Shown piece by piece: positions 5,247-7,096 of a stretch of DNA of 7,096 nt (within the stretch, counting starts at the first letter, position 1; the number at the start of each line of letters is the position of its first letter). The stretch is taken from the NCBI GenBank assembly GCA_022361095.1, contig JAKSBO010000842.1:1-7096 (forward strand). Direction: 5' to 3'. The position numbers and the translations under genes were made by a program. The notes beneath the pieces are model-generated. The model searched no databases, was not told the origin of the DNA, and was given only the letters and a program-made list of their open reading frames with translations. The stretch comes from Desulfobacterales bacterium (GTDB lineage: Bacteria > Desulfobacterota > Desulfobacteria > Desulfobacterales > Desulfobacteraceae).

Positions 5247-7096
5247 ATGAACAGTACAACCGTCAGAGTTTGTTTTTGCATCACCATTATTTTATTGTTT
5301 CTATTTACCATCCCCGTCATGGCCGGACAGAGATCCATTACCATCAAACCCGGCACTTTACAGGACGCATTGGATGCGTATGCCAAAGCCACCGGTACAA
5401 AAACCGTCTATTTAAACGAGCTGGTAGAAGGCAAAAACAGCCCTGGTGCCCAAAACGCATCCCCCGGTAATGCTCTGCAACAAATACTGCAGGGAACCGG
5501 TTTAACCTTTCAAATGGCAGACAACAGCACCGTTGTTTTAAAGAAAAAGAAACCCAGGGAAAAACAACCTGTTGTAAAACAGCCGGAAAACAAAAGCAAA
5601 GAGCCTGAACTCCAGCCAGCCCATGTGGAAATGGAAATTGTCACTGTAACCGTCAATAAAATGGAAGAGGATCTTCATAAAGTACCCCAAAGCATCACGG
5701 TCATTGACGATGAGGTTCTCAAGGAGAAGGGGATCATGGATATCCCCGATGTCATCAATGAGATCCCTAATATGACTTTTAGGTCCGGCATTGATGATAA
5801 TGTGAACTTCAGGGGCTTAAATAAATCGTTGTTTACCGGCAATAATCCGGTGGTCATCTATATCGACGGGGTCGCCTACAGCAATTCGGATGGTTTTGAC
5901 GCATCATTGGTCAATGCCGAGCGAATTGAAGTCCTGCGCGGCCCCCAAGGCACGCTTTACGGCAAAGACGCCATAGGCGCGGTCATCAAAGTCGTGACCA
6001 AGGAACCGGAAAACCAATGGCATGGAAATATCGGCACCGAATACGGCAGCTACAATGATATACAGGGCTCTTTCAATATCAGCGGTTCTCTTATCCAGGA
6101 TAAGCTATATCTCGGGTTAAACGCCCGCTATCAGCAGGATGACGGCTGGATCACAAACGACTACACCGGTGACGATGAAGCCAATAAGAGTAATAACCAC
6201 AACCTGGCTGCGTTCCTACTGTACAAGCCCACCGACAGGTTCTCCGCAAAGTTTACCCTATCGAAGGATTACTCCGAACATAACGGATACGCGGGTTACG
6301 CCTTGCCCGGCGGGACCGATGCCGGCGAGTTTGACAGGGATGATGCCGAGCATGTTTCCTTCGATAAAGAGACCGTTTATGAGACCGAAAGTCTGGCACA
6401 AAGTCTTCATCTGAAATACGAATTTGATTCAATGACCCTCAGTTCGACGACGACCCACAGAGACCTTGACTCTGAAAGTGTCAGAGATAGAGATTACATG
6501 GCTGATACCCCTATGGACGGGCTTGTTTCATTTGTAACGCAAGACACTGAAACCTGGACCCAGGAGCTGAGGTTATCAAGCAATAACACCGAGGGCGTGC
6601 GTTGGCTTGCCGGCGCATATTTCGACACCGAGGATATGGAGGAGGGGCCCACTGGGGTAACGCTTAATCGCTCCGGATCTGTTTATAAATGGACGTGGGA
6701 ATCCGATACTGAAAGTAAGACCCTGGCCCTGTTCGGGCAGACGATGATTCCCCTTGGCAACAGCTTTGAGTTGACTCTTGGTGCGCGTTATCAACAGATC
6801 GATAAGGAGATGGATTCTAATGCCTACTATAACATGGTTGGGCTCAGCAATGATCCTTTCTACGCCCTCCATGCAGATGAAACCTGGACAGTCTTTTTGC
6901 CCAAGGTTGCGCTCTCATACCGGTTTAACGACAACTGGACCACCTACGCTTCAGTGGCGCAAGGCTATATGCCCGGTGGTTTTACGACCCAGGCCACCTC
7001 AGGTTCGCAGGAAGACAACACCTTTGATCCCCAACTGTCGACCAGCTACGAAATCGGCGTCAAGGGAAAGTTTAACCGCGCTCGTCTTGCCGCCGC
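5247..7096 (+). CDS. TonB-dependent outer-membrane receptor with N-terminal STN signalling domain, 3' end outside window
   Basis: The frame is open from the ATG at 5247 to the last base: 616 complete codons with no stop. It encodes a TonB-dependent transporter that imports a ligand, typically an iron chelate, across the outer membrane. Residues 1-26 form a signal peptide with a likely cut after VMA. Residues 29-98 are an STN domain (RSITIKPGTLQDALDAYAKA, then NALQQILQGTGLTFQM). Residues 99-127 are a Lys/Pro/Glu-rich linker, followed by a TonB-box-like EIVTVTV at 130-136. The plug begins with KVPQSITVID and includes VVIYIDGV and VLRGPQGTLYGK (229-240). The barrel follows, with YASVAQGYMPGGF from residue 567 typical of its later strands. 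The plug wording is closest in style to FyuA/siderophore-type receptors, but the substrate is not determined. Roughly 150-200 residues, including the terminal aromatic strand, should lie beyond the window. The STN domain and the adjacent FecI/FecR genes mark it as a signal transducer as well as a transporter. Confidence 0.94.
   Translation, partial: MNSTTVRVCFCITIILLFLFTIPVMAGQRSITIKPGTLQDALDAYAKATGTKTVYLNELVEGKNSPGAQNASPGNALQQILQGTGLTFQMADNSTVVLKKKKPREKQPVVKQPENKSKEPELQPAHVEMEIVTVTVNKMEEDLHKVPQSITVIDDEVLKEKGIMDIPDVINEIPNMTFRSGIDDNVNFRGLNKSLFTGNNPVVIYIDGVAYSNSDGFDASLVNAERIEVLRGPQGTLYGKDAIGAVIKVVTKEPENQWHGNIGTEYGSYNDIQGSFNISGSLIQDKLYLGLNARYQQDDGWITNDYTGDDEANKSNNHNLAAFLLYKPTDRFSAKFTLSKDYSEHNGYAGYALPGGTDAGEFDRDDAEHVSFDKETVYETESLAQSLHLKYEFDSMTLSSTTTHRDLDSESVRDRDYMADTPMDGLVSFVTQDTETWTQELRLSSNNTEGVRWLAGAYFDTEDMEEGPTGVTLNRSGSVYKWTWESDTESKTLALFGQTMIPLGNSFELTLGARYQQIDKEMDSNAYYNMVGLSNDPFYALHADETWTVFLPKVALSYRFNDNWTTYASVAQGYMPGGFTTQATSGSQEDNTFDPQLSTSYEIGVKGKFNRARLAA

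Noticed and set aside
5213..5470. Open frame overlapping the start of the receptor gene
   Set aside because: It is out of frame with the receptor, whose signal peptide, STN domain and plug are clear. It is a shadow frame.

Overview
The window reads as a chromosomal stretch of a Gram-negative, outer-membrane-bearing bacterium of moderate GC. Protein wording and codon use suggest a marine-type deltaproteobacterial sulfate reducer (Desulfobacterales-like). That assignment is an inference from general resemblance, not a database result.

Layout. Positions 1-2879 carry the 3' part of a large M16C (PreP/insulinase-type) zinc metallopeptidase gene whose true start lies before the window; it ends at a strong intrinsic terminator (2944-2984). 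Positions about 2985-3500 form a gene-poor, partly AT-rich zone. It holds the wreck of an IS5-family transposase gene on the minus strand, several degenerate direct repeats, and a weak candidate promoter/operator. From 3539 to the right edge lies a same-strand three-gene cluster: a FecI-type ECF sigma factor, a FecR-type membrane sigma regulator, and a TonB-dependent outer-membrane receptor that runs off the end of the window. The receptor has no stop codon before position 7096 and is easy to overlook, but its reading frame is open from the ATG at 5247 to the last base.

How the genes work together. The receptor has a signal peptide, then an N-terminal STN signalling domain, a TonB box, a plug and a beta-barrel. 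With FecR and FecI beside it, this is the complete cell-surface signalling architecture known from ferric-citrate and siderophore uptake. Ligand binding outside is sensed through the STN domain by periplasmic FecR, which controls FecI, which directs transcription of the receptor. The ligand cannot be read from the sequence; an iron chelate is the family default.

The least ordinary part is the 500-bp zone upstream of the sigma gene. A 37-nt segment containing the leader of the sigma gene (3493-3529) recurs 449 bp upstream (3044-3080, 32/37 identical), with the transposase remnant between the copies. The cluster itself is a recognisable, known type of system; I found no clearly new gene system here.
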